Positions 42,925 to 53,900 are shown, counted from the stretch's first letter. The stretch: DNA of 62,676 bases from Gemmatimonadaceae bacterium (GCA_014379355.1 JACMLX010000211.1:1-62676); one strand, 5' to 3'. Notes: generated from the sequence alone by a model not told the origin. Made by a program: numbers and translations.

Positions 42925-44264
42925 GCAGTGAACGCCAGGGGCAGGAGAAGTTCGGGTTCTGGCTCGCCACGGCACTCGTCGTCGGGAACATCATCGGGTC
43001 GGCGATCTTCATGCTGCCGGCCGGGCTGGCACCGTTCGGATGGAACGCCGTGTCGGCGTGGGTGGTGACGTTCGTCGGGGCGCTGTGTCTCGCGTGGGTA
43101 TTCGCGCAGCTGGCCCGCAACCTGCCCGGCGCCGGTGGCAGTTACGGCTTCATGCGACTGGGTGTCGGTGAACGCTGGGCGTTTCTCGGTGCGTGGGGCT
43201 ACCTCGTGTCGGTGTGGGCGGCGAACGCGGGCATCACCATCGCGGGCATCAGCTATCTCACGAGACTCGTGCCGTGGATCGACGCGACCCCGGGAGGTTC
43301 GCTGGCATCGGCGCTCGTCGGCATCTGGCTTTTCGCCTGGATCAACACGCGCGGATTGCAGATGGCCGGTGGTGTGCAGCTTGTCACGTCGATCATCAAG
43401 CTGCTGCCCTTCGTGGCGGTGATCGGTCTCGCACTGTGGCGTCTCGTCGCCACGCGCGGCGCCGTCCTGCCGCCGGTGCACGCCGATTCATTCACCTTCG
43501 TCGGTGCGACCGGTGCGGTGGGCCTGACGTTGTACGGCATGCTCGGCCTCGAGAGCGCGACCGTTCCCGCCGACGCCGTGGAGGATCCGGCGCGCATCGT
43601 GCCGCTGGCGACGATGGTGGGTACGGGGTTGAGCGCCGTCGTGAGCATCATGGCGACGTGTGCGGTGGTGCTCATGTTGCCCGCGGCGAGTGTGGCGGCA
43701 TCGAAGGCGCCAATCTCGGATTTCATCGCCGTGTCGTGGGGCACTGTGGCGGGCGGCTTTGTCGCGCTGTGTGCGGTGGTGAGTTGCTTCGGGTGCCTGA
43801 ATGGCTTCCTGCTGATCGGTGGCGAGCTGCCGGTCGCGATGGCCGACGCCGGGACGCTCCCGCGATGGATCGGCGTGCGGAATGCCGTCGGCGCTCCTGC
43901 GCGAGCGATCATCGTGGGCGCGGTGGTGACGTCCGTGCTCACGCTGGCAGCGTACACGAAGAATGGCGTCGCCGCATACAACTTCGCGATCCTCATTTCG
44001 ACGGCGACGAACCTGATCATCTACGTGTTGTGTGCCGTTGCGCTCGTGCGCTTCATGCGCGATGGGCGCGTGCCGCGGACTGTCGGCTTGATGTTGACAG
44101 CGCTGATCGCGCTGCTGTTTTCCGCGTGGGCGTTGTACGGTTCGGGGAAGGAATCGTTGCTGTGGGGCGGTGTACTGACGCTGATCGGCTGGCCGATCTA
44201 TGTCGTGGCGCGACGTGCGGCGAATCGGGATGCGGCGACATCGGTGGCGGTGTCTGCTGGCTGA
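42921..44264 (+). CDS. APC-superfamily amino acid permease
   Basis: A 447-residue transporter with about twelve membrane helices. The first has the unwound-helix signature VVGNIIGSAIFMLPAGLAPF of the APC family, and helix 6 contains LTLYGMLGLESATVPADAVE. It resembles arginine/agmatine, ornithine or YfnA-like permeases. The GTG start overlaps the transaminase stop (GTGA). As last gene of the operon it very likely brings in the amino acid or amine that the enzymes degrade. Confidence 0.9.
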   Translation: MSSERQGQEKFGFWLATALVVGNIIGSAIFMLPAGLAPFGWNAVSAWVVTFVGALCLAWVFAQLARNLPGAGGSYGFMRLGVGERWAFLGAWGYLVSVWAANAGITIAGISYLTRLVPWIDATPGGSLASALVGIWLFAWINTRGLQMAGGVQLVTSIIKLLPFVAVIGLALWRLVATRGAVLPPVHADSFTFVGATGAVGLTLYGMLGLESATVPADAVEDPARIVPLATMVGTGLSAVVSIMATCAVVLMLPAASVAASKAPISDFIAVSWGTVAGGFVALCAVVSCFGCLNGFLLIGGELPVAMADAGTLPRWIGVRNAVGAPARAIIVGAVVTSVLTLAAYTKNGVAAYNFAILISTATNLIIYVLCAVALVRFMRDGRVPRTVGLMLTALIALLFSAWALYGSGKESLLWGGVLTLIGWPIYVVARRAANRDAATSVAVSAG

Positions 44265-44373
44265 AGCGCAAGACTGTGCGACGTCGTGCGTGAAAATGGT
44301 TATCGCTGTGTCGAGGCGGGGAAACATGTTCGCGAATGCACACTTGCCCGCTTCGCGGAGAAGACGGTAGGAT

Positions 44374-44940
44374 ATGGTCATGGCCACTCATCCGAAGGTC
44401 TGGACTGCAGACATGCTCGACGACGCGCCGGACGACGGTCGTCGTTGGGAGGTCATCAACGGGCGGCTGCTCGTGACGCCGGGACCGGACACGCCGCATC
44501 AGCTTGCCGCCGGGGAATTCTTCGTCCGACTCAGCGTCTACTTCGGCAGGACCGCGCAGGCGCGTGTCGTGATGTCGCCAAGCGACATTCGCAGCGGCCC
44601 GCTGACGCGGATGCAGCCCGACATCTACGTCGTCGCGTTCTGCGATGGCAAGCTGCCTGCGGCGCCATTCGACTTGGCAGAGCTTCTGCTGACCATCGAA
44701 GTGATCTCGCCCAGCAGTGCGCGCCCTGATCGCCACATCCGGCGCGCCGCGTATCTGGAGGGCGGCGTGCCGGAGTGCTGGATCGTCGATCCGAAGAAGC
44801 GCCACATCGAGCGCTGGCGCACTGGAGATACGCAGCCCGAGATCGTCACGGACGAGATTATGTTTCAGGCGCCAGGCATCGACCATCCCCTGATCATTTC
44901 TCTCCCTGAACTCTTTGCCGACGCATTCTACGGTCTCTGA
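44374..44940 (+). CDS. Uma2-family protein, second copy
   Basis: A 188-residue Uma2 (DUF820) protein with the same layout as the one at 31575: RRWEVINGRLLVTPGP, MQPDIYVVAF, LLLTIEVISPSS and the Lys/Arg-bearing helix ending VPECWIVDP. The sequences are clearly diverged. It lies between the catabolic operon and the TMADH-like gene, 14 nt before the latter's start, and may be co-transcribed with it. A nuclease role is inferred from the fold only. Confidence 0.87.
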   Translation: MVMATHPKVWTADMLDDAPDDGRRWEVINGRLLVTPGPDTPHQLAAGEFFVRLSVYFGRTAQARVVMSPSDIRSGPLTRMQPDIYVVAFCDGKLPAAPFDLAELLLTIEVISPSSARPDRHIRRAAYLEGGVPECWIVDPKKRHIERWRTGDTQPEIVTDEIMFQAPGIDHPLIISLPELFADAFYGL

Positions 44941-44954
44941 CGCACGGGCCTCAT

Positions 44955-47030
44955 GTGCCGCATGACCCACGCTACGACATCCTGTTCGAGCCGGTGAAGA
45001 TCGGGCCCGTCACGGCCCGCAATCGCTTCTTCCAGGTGCCGCACTGCAACGGCATGGGCCATCAGATGCCCGCCGCGCACGCCGCGATGCGCGAAGCGAA
45101 GGCCGAAGGTGGCTGGGCGGTGGTCTCCACCGAAGAGTGCGAGATTCACCCGAGTGGCGACGTCGCGCCCTACGTCGAAGCGCGACTCTGGGACGACGCG
45201 GACATTCCGGCGCTGGCGATGATGTGTGATCGCGTGCATGCGCACGGATCGCTCGCGGCGGTGGAACTGACGCACAACGGCCCGACGTCCAGCAATCTCT
45301 ACTCGCGCGAAGTCGCACTGGCACCATCGCATCAGCCGCTCAAGTACGGCTATCCGCATCAGGCGCGCGCGATGACCAAGCACGACATCCGCGAATACCG
45401 CCGCTGGCACAAGGAGGCGGCGATCCGCGGACGAACGGCCGGCTTCGACCTGATCTACGTGTACGCCGGACACGACCTGAGCCTCGCCATGCATTTCCTG
45501 CAGCGGCGGCGCAACCAGCGCACCGATGAATACGGCGGCTCGCTCGAGAACCGCGCGCGCCTGTTCCGCGAGATCATCGAGGACACGAAGGATGCCGTCG
45601 GTGACACCTGCGGCGTCGTGGTGCGATTTGCGGTGGACGAACTGCTCGGCGATCAGGGCGTCACGGTCGCGGAAGCGTCTGAAGTCGTCCACATGCTCGC
45701 CGAACTGCCGGACCTGTGGGACGTGAACGTCGCTGCGTGGTACAACGACTCCATGACATCGCGCTTCGCAAAGGAAGGCGCGCAGGAGCCGTTCACGTAC
45801 TGGGTGAAGAAGTACACCACGAAACCCGTCGTCGGCGTCGGACGCTTCACCAATCCCGACACGATGGTGGATCAGATCCGACGCGGCATCATGGACATGA
45901 TTGGCGCCGCGCGACCGAGCATCGCCGACCCGTTCCTGCCGAAGAAGATCGAGGAAGGCCGCCTCGACGACATCCGCGAGTGCATCGGCTGCAACATCTG
46001 CGTGACCGGTGACATGACGATCACGCCGATCCGGTGCACGCAGAATCCGTCGATGGGCGAGGAATGGCGCAAGGGGTGGCATCCGGAGTTCATCGCGCCG
46101 AGGAAATCCGCATCGAAGATCCTCGTCGTCGGTGCCGGACCGGCCGGCCTCGAAGCCGCGCGTGCCCTCGGTCAGCGTGGCTACGACGTGCATCTGTGTG
46201 AAGCGACGCGCGCACTCGGCGGTCGCGTGCTCGCCGAAGCGTCGCTGCCCGGCCTCGCGGAGTGGAAACGCGTCTCGGACTGGCGTATCGCGCAGATCGA
46301 CAAGATGCCGAACGTGACGGTCTATCGCGAATCGCCGGTCACCTCGCAGGACGTGCTCGACTTCGGCGCCAGTCATGTCGTGCTCGCGACGGGGAGCAGG
46401 TGGCGACGGGACGGCTTCGGTCGTTCGAACGGTCACGCGATTCCGGGCTTCGGCGCAAACGTGTTGACGCCGGACGACCTGCTCGCCGGCAACGTGCCGC
46501 GCGGACATGTCGTGCTCTTCGACGATGATGCGTTCTACATCGGCAGCGCGCTGGCCGAATTGATCGTGCACGCTGGCGGCACCGTCACGATCGTGACGCC
46601 GGAGGATGTCGTGGCATCGTGGAGTTCGAACACACTCGAGTTGCGGCACATCCAGAAGCGCCTCTACAAGCTTGGCGTGTGGCAGGTTCCGACGCACAAC
46701 GTGGTCGCGGCTGTGCCGGGCAAGGTGCAGGTGCAGCACAACTGGTCCGGGTTCACCTCGGAACTCGACTGTGACACGCTGGTGAGTGTGACGTCACGCC
46801 TGCCCAGTGATGAACTGTTCGCCGAGTTGCAGGCACGCGAATTCGAGTGGAAGGATGCCGGTGTCCTGAGTGTGGAGTGCATCGGCGATGCGCTGGCGCC
46901 CGGCCTGATCGCGCATGCGGTGTACTCCGGCCACCGCTACGCACAGTTGTTCGACGGAGGGCCGGTGCCCGACGTGCCGTTTCGCCGTCACCTGCCCGTG
47001 GCGCTGCGCGGCACGGACGACTGCCTCTAG
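44955..47030 (+). CDS. trimethylamine-dehydrogenase-like FMN/4Fe-4S oxidoreductase
   Basis: A 691-residue flavoprotein of the TMADH/DMADH and betaine-demethylase group. An N-terminal TIM barrel binds FMN; PHCNGMG holds Cys31, at the place of the 6-S-cysteinyl-FMN cysteine of TMADH (Cys30). The 4Fe-4S ligands are Cys343, Cys346, Cys349 and Cys361. An NAD(P)/ADP-binding Rossmann pair follows (KILVVGAGPAGLEAARALG and GHVVLFDDDAFYIG). Enzymes of this build oxidatively demethylate methylamines, dimethylglycine-like or proline-betaine-like substrates. Start GTG 44955 matches the family N-terminus. Its position behind the catabolic operon hints at a methylated amino compound as substrate. Confidence 0.88.
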   Translation: MPHDPRYDILFEPVKIGPVTARNRFFQVPHCNGMGHQMPAAHAAMREAKAEGGWAVVSTEECEIHPSGDVAPYVEARLWDDADIPALAMMCDRVHAHGSLAAVELTHNGPTSSNLYSREVALAPSHQPLKYGYPHQARAMTKHDIREYRRWHKEAAIRGRTAGFDLIYVYAGHDLSLAMHFLQRRRNQRTDEYGGSLENRARLFREIIEDTKDAVGDTCGVVVRFAVDELLGDQGVTVAEASEVVHMLAELPDLWDVNVAAWYNDSMTSRFAKEGAQEPFTYWVKKYTTKPVVGVGRFTNPDTMVDQIRRGIMDMIGAARPSIADPFLPKKIEEGRLDDIRECIGCNICVTGDMTITPIRCTQNPSMGEEWRKGWHPEFIAPRKSASKILVVGAGPAGLEAARALGQRGYDVHLCEATRALGGRVLAEASLPGLAEWKRVSDWRIAQIDKMPNVTVYRESPVTSQDVLDFGASHVVLATGSRWRRDGFGRSNGHAIPGFGANVLTPDDLLAGNVPRGHVVLFDDDAFYIGSALAELIVHAGGTVTIVTPEDVVASWSSNTLELRHIQKRLYKLGVWQVPTHNVVAAVPGKVQVQHNWSGFTSELDCDTLVSVTSRLPSDELFAELQAREFEWKDAGVLSVECIGDALAPGLIAHAVYSGHRYAQLFDGGPVPDVPFRRHLPVALRGTDDCL

Positions 47031-47084
47031 CGACGCTCCGCAGAATTCGGACTCGTCCCGGATTTGCAGAGGTCCCCTGAGAAT

Positions 47085-49286
47085 TTACCTGCCTGCTCCA
47101 GCTGCGCTGGCGGCACGCTGGGTCTCTCTCGCCGCTGCGTCCAGCTTCGCGGCCACGATGCCGAGTTGTGTACGGGCGCGCGTCCAGTCATGCGCGTCGA
47201 TCGCTTCCTGCACGCCTGGCAGGGTCATGGCAGCGTAGGTGTAGCGTGGTGCATACAGCACGTGCCGGAACCATGGCCGGCCCGGAATGCCATCGGCGTT
47301 CAGCAACGTCTGCTCGACGGATCGCATGGCATCACTGGCTGTGCGAAGTCGCCGCGTTCGATCCGCCGATGGACTCTCGTGCAGTGTTGCGTCCAGTGCA
47401 CGCTCGAGGGCTGCCGCGGACGTGCTCCAGCGATCGCGAGCCGCACGCACGGCTGACAGGTCGAGCTCGTTTGTCACATCCGGCAGTGCGGCAATCGCAT
47501 CGACGAAGCCGCCCACGCGCGTCGCGTACAAGGCGAAGTCATGTGGATAGTGCTCGGCATTCGCGAGCCGCAACGCCATCCGCCCCCACACATCGGCCAT
47601 GGCCGTCATGTAGCGAAAGCCGGGATCGCCGAAGTGCTCCATCCAGTACGCGTTGTCGTACATGGAGTGATACACCCCGTATGGCCCATTGAAACTCATC
47701 TCCACGACAGGCAGGCCGAGGAAGTTCAGGAACACGGTGTAGTCGGAGCCGGATCCGAGTGCGTTGCCCGGATAGTCGAGCGGACGTTTCGCGCTCGTTT
47801 CATGTGTTGCGCCACCACCGATCGTCGCGTCGCGCGTTTGACTGCGCAGTGCCGATCCCCACGCCTCGAGCACCGATGCGTTGGTGGCCGGGTCCTCGAC
47901 GTCGCGCACCACCTGCGTCACCAGTGCATTGAGGCTTGCGATCGCACCGGCGTCGAACTTCGACCCGCTGGTCGATCCATCGACGTTCAGGTAGGCGATC
48001 GCGTTGCGTCGCAGGTCATCCGCGAACTGCTCGCCCCATTCCGTCGAGCCGGTCAGGTGCCACTCCTCGGCGTCCCAGCTCGCGAACACGATCGTGCGCT
48101 TCGGCCGCTGCCCGGCCCGTGCCTGCGCGCCGAGTGCACGCGCAAGCTCCATCTGCGTCGCGGTGCCTGACGACGGGTCGACGGCGCCGTAGACCCACGC
48201 ATCGCGATGATTGCCGAGCACCACGTACTTCTCTGGTTCATCGGTACCGGTGATGCGACCTTCGACCACCCAGATCGCGCGTGTCGAGTCGTCATTCTCG
48301 ATCTTCACGCGAACGGTCGCCGGACCACCGCCAACGTGATACGTGAAGCCCATGGCGCCCTGCCACGAGGCGGGTGCTTCAGGGCCGCCGAGAGCCTGCA
48401 TCAGCGGCTTCGCATCGCGATACGACATCGGCACCATCATGATCTTCGGCACCGACGCGGACTCGCTCGACTTGATGCGTGGTGCGCCCGGGATGGAGGC
48501 GTATCCCGGCGTGAGCGGATCGCCCGCGAACATGAAGTCGTACGTGAGTGCGCCACGCTGGATGTGGCTTTCCGGACCCCACGGGCCGTCGGGAAAGGTG
48601 AGCCCCTTCCGGAATCCATCTTCCTGCGGATCGGAATAGATCAGGACGGCGGCGAGTCCACGCTGCTCGGCCGTGAGCGCCTTGAAGCCGCGATAGCTGT
48701 ACGGCACCGAGTAGCGCACGATCGCGATCTTGCCCTTGAGGCTCACGCCGTGTTGTTCGAGCCAGTCGTAGTCGCCCGGATTTCCACTCGCCGCGTAGAC
48801 GAGTTGACCCGTCACGTCACCCGACGCGCTCATGCCGATGTAGGTCGGTCCGGGGTCCTTCGCGGTGTGCGGATCGACCGGATAGGCATCCTCACGCAGC
48901 GTGGCTTCGTATCGAGTGGGCGCTAGCATCGTGACCTTCACCTCGCGAGGCCATGGCAGCAGCACGTCGTAGCGATGCAGCTGCACGTGATCCAATCCCC
49001 ACGCGCGAAACCGATCGGCGATCCAGTCGGCGAGCTCCTTGTTGCGCAGCGATCCGGCGGGATGCGGCTCGTCGGTCAGGTGCCGGAAATACGCGCCAGT
49101 CGAATCGCGACTGAGCGACCGTGAAAGGATCGACTCGATCGTGTATTCCGCGGCGGCGGCGGCGGCCGAAAAGCCGCGGATGGAGTCCATCGGAGCGGCG
49201 GTCGGCGTGCGGCCCCCGGACGACCGCGCACATGCAGACAATGCCAGCGCGGCCGCGAGCAGGACGCTGGGCCTGCGTCCAGGCAT
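47085..49286 (-). CDS. M28 glutamate carboxypeptidase II-like lipoprotein
   Basis: A 733-residue lipoprotein: lipobox ALSAC (Cys19). It has the full PSMA/GCPII build: a protease-associated insert (about 160-330), the M28 catalytic core (about 110-160 and 360-590) and the helical transferrin-receptor-type dimer domain (about 610-733). Zinc ligands sit in GNHRDAW, VDPSSGT, WDAEEWHLTGS (which also has the general-base Glu), VDGSTSG and YHSMYDN. Such enzymes cut C-terminal glutamate or other residues off peptides outside the cytoplasm. GGAG stands about 9 nt before the ATG. It follows the VOC gene by 13 nt. Confidence 0.93.
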   Translation of the reverse strand: MPGRRPSVLLAAALALSACARSSGGRTPTAAPMDSIRGFSAAAAAAEYTIESILSRSLSRDSTGAYFRHLTDEPHPAGSLRNKELADWIADRFRAWGLDHVQLHRYDVLLPWPREVKVTMLAPTRYEATLREDAYPVDPHTAKDPGPTYIGMSASGDVTGQLVYAASGNPGDYDWLEQHGVSLKGKIAIVRYSVPYSYRGFKALTAEQRGLAAVLIYSDPQEDGFRKGLTFPDGPWGPESHIQRGALTYDFMFAGDPLTPGYASIPGAPRIKSSESASVPKIMMVPMSYRDAKPLMQALGGPEAPASWQGAMGFTYHVGGGPATVRVKIENDDSTRAIWVVEGRITGTDEPEKYVVLGNHRDAWVYGAVDPSSGTATQMELARALGAQARAGQRPKRTIVFASWDAEEWHLTGSTEWGEQFADDLRRNAIAYLNVDGSTSGSKFDAGAIASLNALVTQVVRDVEDPATNASVLEAWGSALRSQTRDATIGGGATHETSAKRPLDYPGNALGSGSDYTVFLNFLGLPVVEMSFNGPYGVYHSMYDNAYWMEHFGDPGFRYMTAMADVWGRMALRLANAEHYPHDFALYATRVGGFVDAIAALPDVTNELDLSAVRAARDRWSTSAAALERALDATLHESPSADRTRRLRTASDAMRSVEQTLLNADGIPGRPWFRHVLYAPRYTYAAMTLPGVQEAIDAHDWTRARTQLGIVAAKLDAAARETQRAASAAGAGR

Positions 49287-49299
49287 CAGCGTGTCTCCG

Positions 49300-49839
49300 T
49301 CACCGGGGGCCTGCGACCAGCGCCTCGATGGCATCAGCCAGATGTTCCTCCGTGATGTGATGATCACCGCGTGCCACGCGCAGCTGATAGGCACGCGTCA
49401 GCACATCGGCCGCTCGAAAACCTTCCGGCGTCTCGAACTTGTAACACGCCAGCTCGACCTTGAGGCCGTTCGGGTCCTGCAGATAAATCGAATCCATGAA
49501 GCCACGATCGCGCTGGATGAACTCGATGCCGCGCTCTGCCAGGCGAGCCGGTGCCATCAGGAAGGTCGCGCGCGAGACGTTGAACGCGATGTGCTCCACG
49601 CAGCCGATGTCGCGTGGGGCGGGGCGTCCCGCGTCGGAGCGACCTTCGTTCGTGAACACGGTAATCAGGCGGCCGTCACCCGGATCGAAATAGACATGGT
49701 TCTCGTCCGGCTTGCCCAGGTTCGGCTGTTCGAAGAGGTAGGGCATGCCGAGCGTGCCTTCCCAGAAGTCGATGGCGCTCTGCTTCGTGGAGCCCACGAG
49801 GGTGATGTGATGGACACCCTGCACCTGAATTTTCTGCAT
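49300..49839 (-). CDS. VOC-family (glyoxalase/dioxygenase fold) protein
   Basis: A 179-residue protein with two beta-alpha-beta-beta-beta modules. Candidate metal ligands are the His pair at 10-11 (VHHITLV), His in VEHIAFNV, and Glu in GLKVELACY. DRGFMDSIYLQDPNG is typical of ring-cleaving dioxygenase-like VOC members. GGAG precedes the ATG at 49839. It is the first gene of a two-gene unit with the M28 lipoprotein. The substrate is unknown. Confidence 0.85.
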   Translation of the reverse strand: MQKIQVQGVHHITLVGSTKQSAIDFWEGTLGMPYLFEQPNLGKPDENHVYFDPGDGRLITVFTNEGRSDAGRPAPRDIGCVEHIAFNVSRATFLMAPARLAERGIEFIQRDRGFMDSIYLQDPNGLKVELACYKFETPEGFRAADVLTRAYQLRVARGDHHITEEHLADAIEALVAGPR

Positions 49840-49931
49840 GCGATCACTTCTCCGCAAATGAGCACGATTCTGCCGCGTTCGAGTCTGTCGACGGTCGCGA
49901 TGGAGTGCAACGTCCCGACGCTGAACTTCCG

Positions 49932-50762
49932 CTACGGCCGCGCGGTGCCCACGCCCATCACGACTCGCAGTCGCCCGTTCTCGAGAGTCCGCCGCAGGTT
50001 CGCAAATCGCTCGGCGAATCGCGGCCCGACGATCGTGCCCAGCGTCGGTCCGGGACCGACGTTCGACTGCATCCGCACCGCCGCGGCCGTCGCGTCCGCC
50101 GTGACGTCGTTCCACACCATCACGTCGAATCCGGCGGCCAGCAGGGCACGTCGCGTCTCGGATTCCGTGAGCAACGTGCTGATCTCGGCGCTGTCGGCCC
50201 ACGGCAGCGGATAGTCGGGCGCGGGCTGGTCGTCGGCGGCGAGGATGTCGTGAAATCCGAAGCGCGCCCCGGGTTTGAGCACCCGCCGCAATTCGCGATA
50301 GAGTGGCACACGTTCCCGAATGTTCATCACGACGTGCTGAGTGTACATGGCGTCGTAGGACGCGTCCGTGTCGTCCAGATCGAGCAGATCGCCGGTGCGA
50401 TACCCGATCCGGTTGGCCGTTCTGGTGCGCTCGGACAGCCGTTGTGCGACAGCGACGTACGCCGGCGTGATGTCCACACCGACCACGCGACAATCGTACG
50501 TCTCCGCCACGAAGCGCGACGGACCGCCGAAACCCGATCCGGCATCGAAGATCGTCATCCCCGGCTGCGGATCGAGCAGTGCCATGAACTGCTTCGTGGC
50601 GGGCAGCCCACCAACATGGAACTGATCGAACGCGGCAAGGTCGGTCGATGTCAGCATGCCCGCGGGCATACCGCCGAGGATCTCCTCGACGATCCCGAGC
50701 ATCCCGTCGGTGCCGTCCGCCGCGTCATAGTGCTCGCGGATACGTTGCGTGCTGTCCTGCAT
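49932..50762 (-). CDS. SAM-dependent methyltransferase
   Basis: A 276-residue class I methyltransferase. Motif I is IFDAGSGFGGPSRF, motif II VVGVDITPAYV, and DLLDLDDTDASYDAMYTQHV spans motifs III-IV; the layout is close to sarcosine/dimethylglycine or sterol-type methyltransferases. ATG 50762 is chosen, with GAGG upstream; a GTG at 50795 would add 11 residues. It is divergent from the large LuxR regulator. The acceptor molecule is not evident. Confidence 0.87.
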   Translation of the reverse strand: MQDSTQRIREHYDAADGTDGMLGIVEEILGGMPAGMLTSTDLAAFDQFHVGGLPATKQFMALLDPQPGMTIFDAGSGFGGPSRFVAETYDCRVVGVDITPAYVAVAQRLSERTRTANRIGYRTGDLLDLDDTDASYDAMYTQHVVMNIRERVPLYRELRRVLKPGARFGFHDILAADDQPAPDYPLPWADSAEISTLLTESETRRALLAAGFDVMVWNDVTADATAAAVRMQSNVGPGPTLGTIVGPRFAERFANLRRTLENGRLRVVMGVGTARP

Positions 50763-50967
50763 CAGTGGTGTGCCTCGATTCGGGTCGATGGACACAACCC
50801 TTCCGTGCCCCGATGCGCAACCTCATCGCCTGCCGTATGGCGGGCGCGCACGACGCTCGAGCGACAGCGCACGCATGCGCCCTGGCGGTCACCACCCTGG
50901 TCGCAAACCGCGTGCAATAGTGCGCCTGGTCATTCCGTGAGCCGAAGATTCGTGACATCATCATGAC

Positions 50968-53900
50968 GTGAGCATCGCCGACCAGGACGCTGGCCAGCCG
51001 TGGGGCGCCGAGTTGCCGCTGGTCGGCCGCGCCCCAGAGCTGCAGAAGCTGCGCGATCATCTCACGGAGGCAATCGCAGGTCGCGGTGCGTGTGTGCTCG
51101 TGTCGGGTGATGCGGGCATCGGCAAGTCACGTCTGCTGGCCGAAATGTCGCGCGAGGCACTGAAACGCGGCGTACTGGTGGCGTCGGGACGGGCGTTCGC
51201 GATGGAGGCCGGCATTCCCTACGGCGCGCTCGCCGACGCACTCGCTCGACCACTGCGCACACTCGACGCAGCCACCTTGACCGTGCTCGCGCGCGGTTCG
51301 GAGCGGGACATGCGGGCGGTGGTGCCTGGGCTGGCCGGCGCAGCGGGAGGCAGCGATCGTGAATTTTCGGGCGACGCGGAAGCGAAGGCGCATCTGCTCT
51401 GGAATGTCGCGCAGTTCCTGACGCGATGGGCTGCGCGGGCGCCGATCCTGCTGATCCTCGACAATGCACACGCCAGCGATGCGTCGTCGCTGGAGTTCCT
51501 GCACTTCCTCGCGCGTCAAGTCAGCGGCGCGCGCATTCTGATCGTGCTCGGGTTTCTCGAGCAGGGACGCGACACGAGCGGCCCCCTCCACGAAATCGTG
51601 CGGTCGCTCCTCGCCACGCGCGATGCCTCGTTGATGCGGGTCGAGAGTCTCACACGTGCTGACCTCACGGAGTTGCTTCAGCGCTCCTTTGCGCTGGAGG
51701 CGGACGACGCGGTCGATCATGCGGCAGTGCTCTGGTCGCATACGCGCGGCAATCCATTCTTCATTGACGAATCACTGAAGGCGCTGACGGCGGCGGGACG
51801 GATTCGCAAGACCGATGGTCGCTGGCTGATCGACGATACCTTGCCGGCCACGCTGCCGCAGACCGTGCGTGATGCGGTCGAGGCACGTCTCGCATCGCTC
51901 GATGCGGCGGCCCGCCGTATTGCGGAGATTGCATCGATCGTCGAGTCCCGGCCATCGCTGGCACTGCTTGGTGCGGTGTCCGGACTCGATGCGCTGACCC
52001 TTGCCGATGCGATCGACACGTTGTGCGGCCGCCGCATCTTCATCGAGCATCGTACGGGCGATTCGGCGGAGTATGAGTTCGCGCATCCCATCATCGCGGT
52101 GACGGTGCGCGAATCGCTCACCGTGGCCCGTGAACGCGCGCTGCACTCGGCAGTGGCGAGGGCGCTCGAAGCATTGTTCGGGGATGTCGCGCTTGAACGC
52201 GCGAGTGAAATGGCGCGCCACCTCGTTCTCGGACAGGAACATGGCGGCGATGACCGATCGCTGCGATATCTCACGGCTGCGGGACGCGATGCCATTGCGC
52301 GCCGCGCCGACCAGGAAGCGACGCGGTGGTTGCGCGAGGCACTCGCTATCGCTGAGAGGCTCGGGAGCGAGTCAGTCGCTGCCCTGATGGAGGATCTCGC
52401 GACGGCACGCGCGCGGCTCGGTGATGTCGCCGAGGCGACCGCGCTCTGGCACCGGGCGCTGACGCTGGCGGACGCACGCAACGATCCGGCCACGCGGACG
52501 CGCCTGCTGATCCGACTCGCGCAGGAGCAGGCACGCGTCGGCAACGCGAGTGCCGGGCTCGACCTGCTCGATCTCGCGCTGCAGTCATTGCGTGGCAGCA
52601 CGACCAGCGAGTTCGTCGTGCGCATCGGGCTCGCGCGCGCCAAGATGCTGCAGGCATTGGGCCGTCATGTCGATGCGATCCGCAGCGTGCAGGAGACGCT
52701 TGGTGTCGCGGACGCGATCGGCGACGCAGCCATGCTCGCGCGCGTGCATCAGACTGCGCTGCAGCTGTACGCGTGGACGGGACCGGCGAGCCTCGCGCGC
52801 GAGCATGGTGCGCGTGCGATCCGTCTGGCCGAGGAGAGCAGCGACCGTGACGTCGCTTGGGCTGCGCACTGGGCCATGGCCATGCTCGAAGGGTTCACCG
52901 GAGATGTCGACGGTGTCGCGCGCCACATGAGCGCCGCGAGTGCACACGCGGAGTCGCTGGCGTCGCCGATGCTGCACGCCATGACCGCAGAAATCGAGAT
53001 TGAATACGCATCCGGAGTCGGCCGATGGGATGAAGCGCTGGCCATCGCCGAGCGTACGATTCCGCTGGCCCGCGCCGTGATGCCGAACTCGCTGCTTCCA
53101 CGATTGCTGGTGTGGACGGGCCTGATCGTGCTCGCGCGCGACGACACCGAACGGGCCCGCGCGCTGCTGGAAGAGGCCTGGACACTCTCCGGCGCCGCGC
53201 AACTGGCCGATGATTTCACCGATGGTGCACTCGCGATCGGCAACGTGCACAACGTCATCCTTGCGCACACCGGCATGGGGACGTTCAGCCTGTCGCACGG
53301 CGACTGGCGGCAAGCACTCACGTTCGGCGAGCGCGGCCTCGCGCTTGCGGATCGTTTCGGCTACGTGGCATGGGCCATTCATCGGCTCATCCCGATGATC
53401 ATCGAGGCATCGCTCCGGATACAGGACTTCGATCGCGTGGAACTGCTCACCACGCGCTTGCGCCGGCAGTCCACGGATCTTGGACACCGGCTCGGGATGG
53501 CCTGGGCTGCGGCGGCCGACGCGCTGGTCGCGCGCGTCAAACATCAGAGTCCGGATGCCGCCATGCGGCTGCTGGCTGCCGCGGACGAACTCGATGCGGT
53601 GCCGTTCGTCTTTCACGGCGCGCGAATCCGTCGCAACGCCGCGCAGGTGCTCGAGGCCGACGGTGACATCGACGCTGCCGCGACCGAGCTGCGTCGTGCG
53701 CATGACGTGTTCGCGAAGCTCGGTGCCGAGTTCGAGCTGCGCGGCGTGCGAACCCAGCTGCGTGCGCTCGGTGTGCGACTTCCGCCGCGCACATCGCAAG
53801 CGGGTGCGGCATCGCTGACCGGCCGTGAGCTCGAGATCGCCCGCGCGGTGGCGCGGCGACTCACGAACAAGGAGATCGGCACTGCACTCGACATTTCCGC

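Noticed and set aside
40774..42975. 733-residue open frame on the minus strand, antisense to the CoA-transferase and aminotransferase genes
   Set aside because: Its composition (Arg/His/Ala/Gln rich) is that of the shadow frame of GC-rich coding DNA, and the + strand genes here have clear families and motifs.
31575..44940. Two Uma2 copies as possible flanks of a mobile island
   Set aside because: They are diverged, in the same direction, have no flanking repeats, and composition between them is the same as elsewhere.
44928..46739. 603-residue antisense frame over the TMADH-like gene
   Set aside because: No recognisable motif; the + strand protein has FMN, 4Fe-4S and Rossmann signatures.
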